A DNA stretch of 29,724 nt from Nemertoderma westbladi (Eukaryota > Xenacoelomorpha > Nemertodermatida > Nemertodermatidae): contig JAUCBJ010005989.1 in NCBI GenBank assembly GCA_032718475.1, forward strand, positions 1-29,724. Direction: 5' to 3'. Shown here piece by piece: positions 10,766-19,890 of this stretch. Position 1 is the first letter of the stretch; each line of letters opens with the position of its first letter. Both the position numbers and the translations under genes were made by a program. Below the pieces are notes generated by a model that saw only the letters and a list, made by a program, of their open reading frames with translations, was not told where the DNA came from and did no database searches.

Positions 10766-11521
10766 TCCGATTGCTGATCAAAACTGATCTTTGCTGATCA
10801 TGGTCAAGATCATGATCGGATCACTCTCAACTTTTTCATTTGAATGTAAACCCATATGCTGCCTATCGATTGGCGCCGGTCCCAAGTCCGTAGCATTAGC
10901 GGTTCTGGACTTATGTCCATAGCAACGTGGTTGCTAGGGAAGCGGACTTTTTGACTCAAATTGGCCCTAGCCGGAGAACCGTAGACTTTTTTAACACATT
11001 ATGTATGGCGAAAAGTCTTCTGGATAAATTTTTTTTTGGGGGGGGGGGGGGTCTAGGAACATCCTATTGTTCGTTTTCGCTTAGTTGCTGAGATCCTCTC
11101 GTCCACCAAATCCCAGGATTCTATAAAGGCATTCTGCTGGACTAGTTCCATGGCCGGAATAGTGTTCGGTGTTCTGCGAACAGAGAACCTAATCGGTTTA
11201 GGGCCCTGACCGTCCAGTCAAAATAAACTACAACAACGAAATCCCTAATATAAACTAGAAACTTATAATTTGTTCTAGCTATATGGTCACGATGAGGTTA
11301 TATAATATTTATCACACCAATAACAGGCCTGGTTTGGTTAGGGTAAGTGTCATCCACAAATTAAGGATGTCATCCTCAAATTAAGGTTCTTATTCTCAAA
11401 TCAAATCAAAATCTATATTCTCATTTCATGATGGATTAAAATTAATTATATCCCATCCCATGTTCTCTCTTTTGACTTTAGCAGCTGCAGGTCAGCGCAA
11501 CCATCAAATGGGAGATTCACT
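10766..11521. other. No recognised gene; homopolymer and short repeats
   Basis: It contains a T9G14 tract (11029-11051) and about 2.5 copies of a 20-base repeat starting GTCATCC (11349-11403). GATC-rich sequence from the preceding repeat continues to about 10820. No coding signal is seen. Confidence 0.45.
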
Positions 11522-12417
11522 TTAAGGCCGGAGTACCCCCCCCCCCCCCTGGTCAAAATTTCAAATGTCTGTTTGTTATTTACCCTATAGCAGAATTTAA
11601 TGAGGATTTCAAATCTGAAAAGCGCTTAGCGAAACCTCAATTTAGTTCTCGAGTTATCGCTGTTTTCCTGTGTGACGGTCTGTCTATAAAATTGTAAGAG
11701 AGACAGACAACCGACAGACAGACTAGATTCCACCAAACCTTAAAACTGACATTGGAAATGAAATCAGCGACCCCGAAAACCCCCAAAATGAACTTTTTAG
11801 CCCGGTGATGTGCTCCCATCATGCCTGAAATAATTAACCAACTAGACCACAGACAGCAAGTTCTGGCGGGAAGGTTTAAACTTTGAAGGCAACTATCTCG
11901 GAATGACATTTTTTATTATTCAAAATACTACTCCTCCACCATTTTTCATTTTTATTTTTGGCTCATTCGAAAGGGTTTCGACGGTTCTTTTAAAGTTATC
12001 GGTTGGAATTTTTATAATTCTGCAGGATGTATTTACAGCCAATTTTTCAGATTAAAGCCAAAAATTTATAAAAATTATGCCTCATATTAAAAAAAATTAA
12101 TTAATTTTCATAAAAAGGCAAAACTAAAAATTGTAACCGATAACTTTTGTAGAGCTGGACCTCCGTAATTCGAAAAAAATTGGTTTCAGACAATTTTACC
12201 TAAAATTGAATGAGTAGCATTTTAAACGCAAATCTTGTTTCATTCAATAGCTGCTAGTGGACGACTGGAAATTAGAAAATTTTTCGAAAAAACTAATGTT
12301 TAGCCACATGTTAACAGCCCATACTGTATAAAATTAAAATATTTTAATTTCAGTACAAATTTTAAAAAGTGTTCAGGGGGGGGGGGGGGGGGGGGGGGTA
12401 CTGTACTCCGGCCTTAA
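11522..12417. mobile_element. TTAA-bounded non-autonomous DNA transposon (MITE-like)
   Basis: The ends are perfect inverted repeats: TTAAGGCCGGAGTA at 11522-11535 and TACTCCGGCCTTAA at 12404-12417. If TTAA is the target duplication, the terminal repeat proper is GGCCGGAGTA. A C14 run (11536-11549) lies directly inside the left end, and a G23 run (12376-12398) plus TACTG lies inside the right end, so the whole termini mirror each other. The AT-rich interior has further complementary pieces (AGTTATCGGTT near 11994 and AACCGATAACT near 12136) but no transposase. TTAA insertion is typical of piggyBac and Kolobok elements; the superfamily is inference. Confidence 0.7.
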
Positions 12418-12444
12418 TTTGTATCTACTGTAGCATATTGGACA

Positions 12445-12890
12445 AATGTCCCTTAAGAATATATCGAATGCATTTCTTATTGGACAGATGTTTGTCTACA
12501 CTGATGTTTGTCACCTGAAGTGTATCAATAATCTCAGTTGCATCCATTCCAGTGTACAAATGTCACATTGATATTCTTAGGTAACAGCCGGTATAATAAT
12601 TATGCATTCACTGACATCTGTAATTCTGTCCCCCGAAAATTTAGTTACATTTAATGCATTGTATGTGGTTACAAGCTGTATATATCAGAAGAATGTCCAT
12701 TAAGAGATTCATTCTTCCCTTCAGTTATTGGTCAATTATTTGTACATAATAATCTCTGTAGTATCAATAACCATTCCACTACCTTCAACATTGGTATCAG
12801 CTGGTAATTAATGAAGCCATTAACTGACATCTGTAAGTCTGTCCTCCGAAATTATACTTCATTCATTGTATGTGGTTTGTGAAATCTATA
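12445..12890. repeat. Diverged tandem duplication (~215-240 bp unit)
   Basis: Copy 1 (about 12445-12685) and copy 2 (about 12689-12890) share ordered blocks: AATGTCC…TTAAGA at the start, ACTGACATCTGTAA at 12610 and 12823, a CTGTCC(C/T)CCGAAA block, and CATTGTATGTGGTT before a TATA-like end. Spacing differs by indels. Copy 2 ends in TATATAAAAG, while copy 1 ends in the weaker TGTATATATCA. It may be a duplicated promoter region or a piece of LTR; no protein is encoded. Confidence 0.65.
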
Positions 12891-12960
12891 TAAAAGTGTA
12901 TTTCGCTTTTTCACTGAGCACAATAAACTTGTAACTGGGGACGGCATCGCATACTCGTAA
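12887..12960 (+). promoter_or_regulatory. Candidate core promoter (TATA + initiator)
   Basis: TATATAAAAG at 12887-12896 is followed 24 bases later by TTTTCACTGAG, an initiator-like TCACT. Downstream lie AATAAA (12922) and CTCGTAAGT (12954-12962), a possible first-exon splice donor. It points towards the exon at 13281. The nearby AATAAA also fits an LTR R region, so a retroelement promoter is an alternative. Confidence 0.35.
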
Positions 12961-13280
12961 GTCTAGGTGAGCCTTTGCATAGAGGTAGAGGTGGTGGAAC
13001 TAGCCATTCGCTACTTAGCGGCCGACAGAGGAACTTCTGCCTGTGTGTAAAATTTATAAACTGTTAATAGACTACATGTGTACCACGTTGACTTCCATAG
13101 ATTGAACGACTTATCAGCGTTCACAAATTTCCAATGAGAACGACAATGACATATGGGTCCGTAAGTTATACCTCTAAGCTCAGGATCACCTTTTGATCCC
13201 CCCCAAAGACCCATGATTGATAAGGATCGACCCATATTTGGTGTTTATTTTGCAATAAATTATTATACATAAACTGTACA

Positions 13281-13382
13281 ATGTTAAAAATAGGTATTTT
13301 CCTTCTCTCAATAATTATGTTGGTTGAGGGTAAATCCAAGATCTCGGCACCAGAACCAAATACTGAATCACTTGAACGCAAT
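13281..13382 (+). CDS. Candidate first coding exon of a small secreted protein
   Basis: ATG at 13281 has A at -3 and opens 34 codons beginning MLKIGIFLLSIIMLVEG, a textbook signal-peptide pattern: a short basic start, a hydrophobic core of about 12 residues, then Glu-Gly before a polar stretch (KSKISAPEPNTESLERN). The frame reaches GTAAGTATAG at 13383, a strong 5' splice-site match, and a stop follows five codons later at 13395. It therefore reads as exon 1 with a phase-0 donor, or as a 38-residue peptide if unspliced. A promoter-like site lies about 390 bases upstream. The remaining exons would lie beyond the satellite and were not found. The product is unknown, and chance occurrence cannot be excluded. 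Confidence 0.4.
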
Positions 13383-15690
13383 GTAAGTATAGTGTAAAAT
13401 AATTAAATCGTTAATAAAGTACAGCACAGCTATAATATATTAGGTAAACTCCACTCAACACATATCAATCCAGAGTAGGCCTATCTGTAAGTACAACATG
13501 TATTAATCCAGAGTAGGCCTATCTGTAAGTACAACATGTATCAATCTAGAGTAGGCCTATCTGTAAGTACAACATGTATCAATCCAGAGTAGGCCTATCT
13601 GTAAGTACAACATGTATCAATCCAGAGTAGGCCTACCTGTAAGTACAACATGTATCAATCCAGAGTAGGCCTATCTGTAAGTACAACATGTATCAATCCA
13701 GAGTAGGCCTACCTGTAAGTACAACATGTATCAATACAGAGTAGACCTATCTGTAAGTACAACATGTATCAATCCAGAGTAGGCCTACCTGTAAGTACAA
13801 CATGTATCAATACAGAGTAGACCTACCTGTAAGTACAACATGTATCAATCCAGAGTAGGCCTACCTGTAAGTACAACATGTATCAATCCAGAGTAGGCCT
13901 ACCTGTAAGTACAACATGTATCAATCCAGAGTAGGCCTACCTGTAAGTACAACATGTATCAATACAGAGTAGACCTACCTGTAAGTACAACATGTATCAA
14001 TCCAGAGTAGGCCTACCTGTAAGTACAACATGTATCAATCCAGAGTAGGCCTACCTGTAAGTACAACATGTATCAATCCAGAGTAGGCCTATCTGTAAGT
14101 ACAACATGTATCAATCCAGAGTAGGCCTACTGTAAGTACAGACATATACAACATGTATCAATCCAGAGTAGGCCTACCTGTAAGTACAACATGTATCAAT
14201 CCAGAGTAGGCCTACCTGTAAGTACAACATGTATCAATCCAGAGTAGGCCTATCTGTAAGTACAACATGTATCAATCCAGAGTAGGCCTATCTGTAAGTA
14301 CAACATGTATCAATCCAGAGTAGGCCTATCTGTAAGTACAACATGTATCAATCCAGAGTAGGACCTATCTGTAAGTACAACATGTATCAATCCAGAGTAG
14401 GCCTACCTGTAAGTACAACATGTATCAATCCAGAGTAGGCCTATCTGTAAGTACAACATGTCAATCCAGATTAGGCCTATCTGTAAGTACAACATGTATC
14501 AATCCAGAGTAGGCCTATCTGTAAGTACAACATGTATCAATCCAGAGTAGGCCTACCTGTATCTGTAAGTACAACATGTATCAATCCAGAGTAGGCCTAC
14601 CTGTAAGTACAACATGTATCAATCCAGAGTAGGCCTATCTGTAAGTACAACATGTATCAATCCAGAGTAGGCCTATCTGTAAGTACAACATGTATCAATC
14701 CAGAGTAGGCCTACCTGTAAGTACAACATGTATCAATCCAAAGTAGGCCTACCTGTAAGTACAACATGTATCAATCCAGAGTAGGCCTATCTGTAAGTAC
14801 AACATGTATCAATCCAGAGTAGGCCTATCTGTAAGTACAACATGTATCAATCCAGAGTAGGCCTACCTGTAAGTACAACATGTATCAATCCAAAGTAGGC
14901 CTACCTGTAAGTACAACATGTATCAATCCAGAGTAGGCCTATCTGTAAGTACAACATGTATCAATCCAGAGTAGGCCTATCTGTAAGTACAACATGTATC
15001 AATCCAGAGTAGGCCTACCTGTAAGTACAACATGTATCAATCCAGAGTAGGCCTACCTGTAAGTACAACATGTATCAATCCAGAGTAGGCCTATCTGTAA
15101 GTACAACATGTATCAATCCAGAGTAGGCCTATCTGTAAGTACAACATGTATCAATCCAGAGTAGGCCTACCTGTAAGTACAACATGTATCAATCCAGAGT
15201 AGGCCTATCTGTAAGTACAACATGTATCAATCCAGAGTAGGCCTATCTGTAAGTACAACATGTATCAATCCAGAGTAGGCCTACTCTGTAAGTACAACAT
15301 GTATCAATCCAGAGTAGGCCTACTTGTAAGTACAACATGTATCAATCCAGAGTAGGCCTACCTGTAAGTACAACATGTATCAATCCAGAGTAGGCCTATC
15401 TGTAAGTACAACATGTATCAATCCAGATTAGGCCTATCTGTAAGTACAACATGTATCAATCCAGAGTAGGCCTATCTGTAAGTACAACATGTATCAATCC
15501 AGAGTAGGCCTACCTGTATCTGTAAGTACAACATGTATCAATCCAGAGTAGGCCTACCTGTAAGTACAACATGTATCAATCCAGAGTAGGCCTATCTGTA
15601 AGTACAACATGTATCAATCCAGAGTAGGCCTATCTGTAAGTACAACATGTATCAATCCAGAGTAGGCCTACCTGTAAGTACAACATGTAT

Positions 15691-16440
15691 CAATACAGAG
15701 TAGACCTATCTGTAAGTACAACATGTATCAATCCAGAGTAGGCCTACCTGTAAGTACAACATGTATCAATCCAGAGTAGGCCTACCTGTAAGTACAACAT
15801 GTATGAATCCAGAGTAGGCCTATCTGTAAGTACAACATGTATCAATACAGAGTAGGCCTATGTGTAAGTACAACATGTATCAATCTAGAGTAGGCCTATC
15901 TGTAAGTACAACATGTATCAATACAGAGTAGGCCTATGTGTAAGTACAACATGTATCAATCTAGAGTAGGCCTATCTGTAAGTACAACATGTATCAATCC
16001 AGAGTAGGCCTACCTGTAAGTACAACATGTATCAATCCAGAGTAGGCCTATCTGTAAGTACAACATGTATCAATCCAGAGTAGGCCTATCTGTAAGTACA
16101 ACATGTATCAATCCAGAGTAGGCCTACCTGTAAGTACAACATGTATCAATCCAGAGTAGGCCTATCTGTAAGTACAACATGTATCAATCCAGAGTAGGCC
16201 TACCTGTAAGTACAACATGTATCAATCCAGAGTAGGCCTATCTGTAAGTACAACATGTCAATCCAGATTAGGCCTATCTGTAAGTACAACATGTATCAAT
16301 CCAGAGTAGGCCTATCTGTAAGTACAACATGTATCAATACAGAGTAGACCTACCTGTAAGTACAACATGTATCAATCCAGAGTAGGCCTATCTGTAAGTA
16401 CAACATGTCAATCCAGATTAGGCCTATGTGTAAGTACAAC
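15691..16440. repeat. Satellite higher-order block, copy 1
   Basis: An ordered run of variant monomers starts with CAATACAGAGTAGACC, then two standard CTACCTG units, an ATGTATGAATCC unit, and alternating CAATACAGAGTAGG…TATGTG and CAATCTAGAG units. It ends with 36-bp ATGTCAATCCAGATT units. The same order recurs at 17937-18535. Confidence 0.8.
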
Positions 16441-17936
16441 ATGTATCAATCTAGAGTAGGCCTATCTGTAAGTACAACATGTATCAATCCAGAGTAGGCC
16501 TACCTGTAAGTACAACATGTATCAATCCAGAGTAGGCCTATCTGTAAGTACAACATGTATCAATCCAGAGTAGGCCTATCTGTAAGTACAACATGTATCA
16601 ATCCAGAGTAGGCCTACCTGTAAGTACAACATGTATCAATCCAGAGTAGGCCTATCTGTAAGTACAACATGTATCAATCCAGAGTAGGCCTACCTGTAAG
16701 TACAACATGTATCAATCCAGAGTAGGCCTATCTGTAAGTACAACATGTATCAATCCAGATTAGGCCTATCTGTAAGTACAACATGTATCAATCCAGAGTA
16801 GGCCTACCTGTAAGTACAACATGTATCAATCCAGAGTAGGCCTATCTGTAAGTACAACATGTATCAATCCAGAGTAGGCCTATCTGTAAGTACAACATGT
16901 ATCAATCTAGAGTAGGCCTACCTGTAAGTACAACATGTATCAATCCAAAGTAGGCCTACCTGTAAGTACAACATGTATCAATCCAGAGTAGGCCTATCTG
17001 TAAGTACAACATGTATCAATCCAGAGTAGGCCTATCTGTAAGTACAACATGTATCAATCCAGAGTAGGCCTACCTGTAAGTACAACATGTATCAATCCAA
17101 AGTAGGCCTACCTGTAAGTACAACATGTATCAATCCAGAGTAGGCCTATCTGTAAGTACAACATGTATCAATCCAGAGTAGGCCTATCTGTAAGTACAAC
17201 ATGTATCAATCCAGAGTAGGCCTACCTGTAAGTACAACATGTATCAATCCAAAGTAGGCCTACCTGTAAGTACAACATGTATCAATCCAGAGTAGGCCTA
17301 TCTGTAAGTACAACATGTATCAATCCAGAGTAGGCCTATCTGTAAGTACAACATGTATCAATCCAAAGTAGGCCTACCTGTAAGTACAACATGTATCAAT
17401 CCAGAGTAGGCCTATCTGTAAGTACAACATGTATCAATCCAAAGTAGGCCTACCTGTAAGTACAACATGTATCAATCCAGAGTATGCCTATCTGTAAGTA
17501 CAACATGTATCAATCCAGAGTAGGCCTACCTGTATCTGTAAGTACAACATGTATCAATCCAAAGTAGGCCTACTTGTAAGTACAACATGTATCAATCCAG
17601 AGTAGGCCTACCTGTAAGTACAACGTGTATCAATCCAGAGTAGGCCTATCTGTAAGTACAACATGTCAATCCAGATTAGGCCTATCTGTAAGTACAACAT
17701 GTATCAATCTAGAGTAGGCCTATCTGTAAGTACAACATGTATCAATCCAGAGTAGGCCTACCTGTATCTGTAAGTACAACATGTATCAATCCAAAGTAGG
17801 CCTACCTGTAAGTACAACATGTATCAATCCAGAGTAGGCCTATCTGTAAGTACAACATGTCAATCCAGATTAGGCCTATCTGTAAGTACAACATGTATCA
17901 ATCCAGAGTAGGCCTACCTGTAAGTACAACATGTAT

Positions 17937-18535
17937 CAATACAGAGTAGACCTATCTGTAAGTACAACATGTATCAATCCAGAGTAGGCCTACCTGTAAG
18001 TACAACATGTATCAATCCAGAGTAGGCCTACCTGTAAGTACAACATGTATGAATCCAGAGTAGGCCTATCTGTAAGTACAACATGTATCAATACAGAGTA
18101 GGCCTATGTGTAAGTACAACATGTATCAATCTAGAGTAGGCCTATCTGTAAGTACAACATGTATCAATACAGAGTAGGCCTATGTGTAAGTACAACATGT
18201 ATCAATCTAGAGTAGGCCTATCTGTAAGTACAACATGTATCAATCCAGAGTAGGCCTATCTGTAAGTACAACATGTATCAATCCAGAGTAGGCCTACCTG
18301 TAAGTACAACATGTATCAATCCAGAGTAGGCCTATCTGTAAGTACAACATGTCAATCCAGATTAGGCCTATCTGTAAGTACAACATGTATCAATCCAGAG
18401 TAGGCCTATCTGTAAGTACAACATGTATCAATACAGAGTAGACCTACCTGTAAGTACAACATGTATCAATCCAGAGTAGGCCTATCTGTAAGTACAACAT
18501 GTCAATCCAGATTAGGCCTATGTGTAAGTACAACA
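17937..18535. repeat. Satellite higher-order block, copy 2
   Basis: This repeats the variant order of 15691-16440. The first marker is offset by 2246 bp (59 units plus length variants); the 36-bp marker (16254 versus 18348) is offset by 2094 bp. The difference of 152 bp is exactly four monomers, so one copy has gained or lost four units since the duplication. Confidence 0.8.
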
Positions 18536-18769
18536 TGTATCAATCTAGAGTAGGCCTATCTGTAAGTACAACATGTATCAATCCAGAGTAGGCCTACCTG
18601 TAAGTACAACATGTATCAATCCAGAGTAGGCCTATCTGTAAGTACAACATGTATCAATCCAGAGTAGGCCTATCTGTAAGTACAACATGTATCAATCCAG
18701 AGTAGGCCTACCTGTAAGTACAACATGTATCAATCCAGAGTAGGCCTATCTGTAAGTACAACATGTATC

Positions 18770-18784
18770 AATCCAGAGTAGGCC
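18770..18784 (+). repeat. Target-site duplication, left copy
   Basis: AATCCAGAGTAGGCC directly precedes the LINE insertion. The identical 15 bases follow its poly(A) tail at 19876-19890. Satellite phase is repeated rather than continued across the insert, so this is a true duplication. The two A bases at the right-hand edge could belong to the tail, giving 13-15 bp. Confidence 0.85.
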
Positions 18785-19687
18785 ACCTCTTCATCAGTTG
18801 TAGCGAAAGCTAAAAAGGAGGAGGTTTACGACCAATTAAGTTCTGACCAACATAATTTGGTTATACTAACTACTGAAAAAGGTGCGTCTGCGTGGTTAAA
18901 CACCAAACCACTCACCCTGCACGACACTCACCTGTCCAAAGGAGAGTTTAGGGATGCTGTTTGTCTCCGTTACGGTTGGTCGCCGAAGAACCTACCATCT
19001 CGTTGTGTTTGTGGGTCCCGATTTTCTGCAACCCACGTTCTGTCGTGTCCCACTGGAGGTTTCCCCTCCATAAGACACAATGAGATCCGCGATTTCGTCG
19101 CCGACACCCTAACCGAGGTGGCCCACAGTGTGGCAGTCGAACCGATGCTCCAGCCACTAACGGGGGAGTCCTTCTCCCTCCGTTCCACCTCGACGGACCA
19201 GCTGGCGCGGCTCGACGTGTCGGTGAGCGGATTCTGGGGCAATCGTTACCAGAAAATGTTTATCGACGTGTCGGTGTTCAACCCGCTGGCGGACACCAAC
19301 GCGGCGATGTCGATTGACGCCGCCCATCTCCACCACGAGGCGAGGAAGTGCCGGAAATACGAGGAGAGATTACGCGAGGTGGAACACTCCACCTTCACTC
19401 CCTTAATTTTCTCTGCTTTCGGCGGAATGGCACCAGCTGCCCATCAGTTTGTCAAACGACTGGCGGTGAAGTTGTCCGACAAACGGCAGGTTCCCTATCC
19501 GGAGTGCGTCTCATGGGTACGTCGGCGAATCAGTTTCTCCCTCCTCAGGTCGTCATTAATGTGTTTACGCGGGTACCGTTCGGCTGCTAGGCGACCGGTG
19601 CGGGAGGCAGTCACCGACTCATCGATCCGGTTGGCTAACGCGGACTCAGACCCTGGGGTGTTGGCGCAGTTCGGTAGGGTGGGGTAA
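18785..19687 (+). CDS. C-terminal restriction-like endonuclease region of a LINE protein (partial)
   Basis: The frame is open for 300 codons from the insertion edge to TAA at 19685; no genuine start is present because the 5' part was lost on insertion. Counting from 18785, a CCHC zinc motif C74-C76-H84-C88 (CVCGSRFSATHVLSC) is followed by RHNEIRD (97-103), ARLDVS near 143, FIDVSVFNP (D161), a KYEERLREVE helix (from 191) and TPLIFSAFGG (205-214). This order of zinc knuckle, RHN/RHD, LD…DV, KY helix and hydrophobic strand with GG matches the restriction-like endonuclease end of R2/R4/Dong-type LINEs, which cuts target DNA. The RT that would precede it is absent. It closely resembles a retroelement protein widespread in marine invertebrates; the clade was not determined. 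Confidence 0.8.
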   Translation, partial: TSSSVVAKAKKEEVYDQLSSDQHNLVILTTEKGASAWLNTKPLTLHDTHLSKGEFRDAVCLRYGWSPKNLPSRCVCGSRFSATHVLSCPTGGFPSIRHNEIRDFVADTLTEVAHSVAVEPMLQPLTGESFSLRSTSTDQLARLDVSVSGFWGNRYQKMFIDVSVFNPLADTNAAMSIDAAHLHHEARKCRKYEERLREVEHSTFTPLIFSAFGGMAPAAHQFVKRLAVKLSDKRQVPYPECVSWVRRRISFSLLRSSLMCLRGYRSAARRPVREAVTDSSIRLANADSDPGVLAQFGRVG

Positions 19688-19838
19688 ATACAGTAGTATG
19701 CTCCATACACCATAGAGACTGTTTCTGTGTTGGGGGCGGGCAAAGGATTTCATTTTAAATTTCCCTCTTATATTGGTTGCCTAGTAACGTCGGCTGGTGG
19801 TGGGTATTGTTTAACATTAACGTTTTATTATCTATGTG

Positions 19839-19844
19839 AATAAA
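19839..19844 (+). terminator. Polyadenylation signal AATAAA of the LINE
   Basis: AATAAA lies 16 bases upstream of the 17-base A tract, the spacing expected for a polyadenylated LINE transcript copied back into the genome. Confidence 0.75.
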
Positions 19845-19875
19845 TGAGACTTAAAGAGTTAAAAAAAAAAAAAAA

Positions 19876-19890
19876 AATCCAGAGTAGGCC
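19876..19890 (+). repeat. Target-site duplication, right copy
   Basis: Matches 18770-18784 exactly and leads straight back into satellite units. Confidence 0.85.

Larger units (their letters stand above)
13457..18784. repeat. 38-bp satellite array, left part (~140 units)
   Basis: The monomer is 38 bp. Read from GTAAGTACAA it contains the palindrome ACATGT (unit positions 10-15) and the palindrome TAGGCCTA (28-35), with centres 19 bp apart, exactly half a unit. Named variants recur: CTATCTG or CTACCTG endings, CAATACAGAGTAGACC, CAATCTAGAG, a 36-bp form with ATGTCAATCCAGATT, a 44-bp form with CTACCTGTATCTG, and TATGTGTAAG. There is no spacer sequence between units and no open frame, because 38 is not a multiple of three and each frame meets a stop. 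The first unit has the CACATATC variant. Divergence is low throughout. Confidence 0.98.
18785..19877 (+). mobile_element. 5'-truncated RLE-type LINE inserted in the satellite
   Basis: This 1.1-kb insert interrupts the satellite. It has an open frame from its first base, a short 3' UTR with AATAAA (19839-19844), a 17-base A run (19861-19877) and a 15-bp target duplication. Together these are the marks of target-primed reverse transcription with 5' truncation. It is much more GC-rich than its surroundings. The lack of disabling mutations implies a recent insertion. Confidence 0.93.

Noticed and set aside
13011-13381. Minus-strand frames of 71-74 residues opposite the signal-peptide exon
   Set aside because: No recognisable domain; they overlap the better-supported plus-strand exon and its splice donor.
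18948-19743. Other frames across the RLE-type LINE, both strands
   Set aside because: They are shadows of the intact GC-rich LINE frame and show no motifs of their own.
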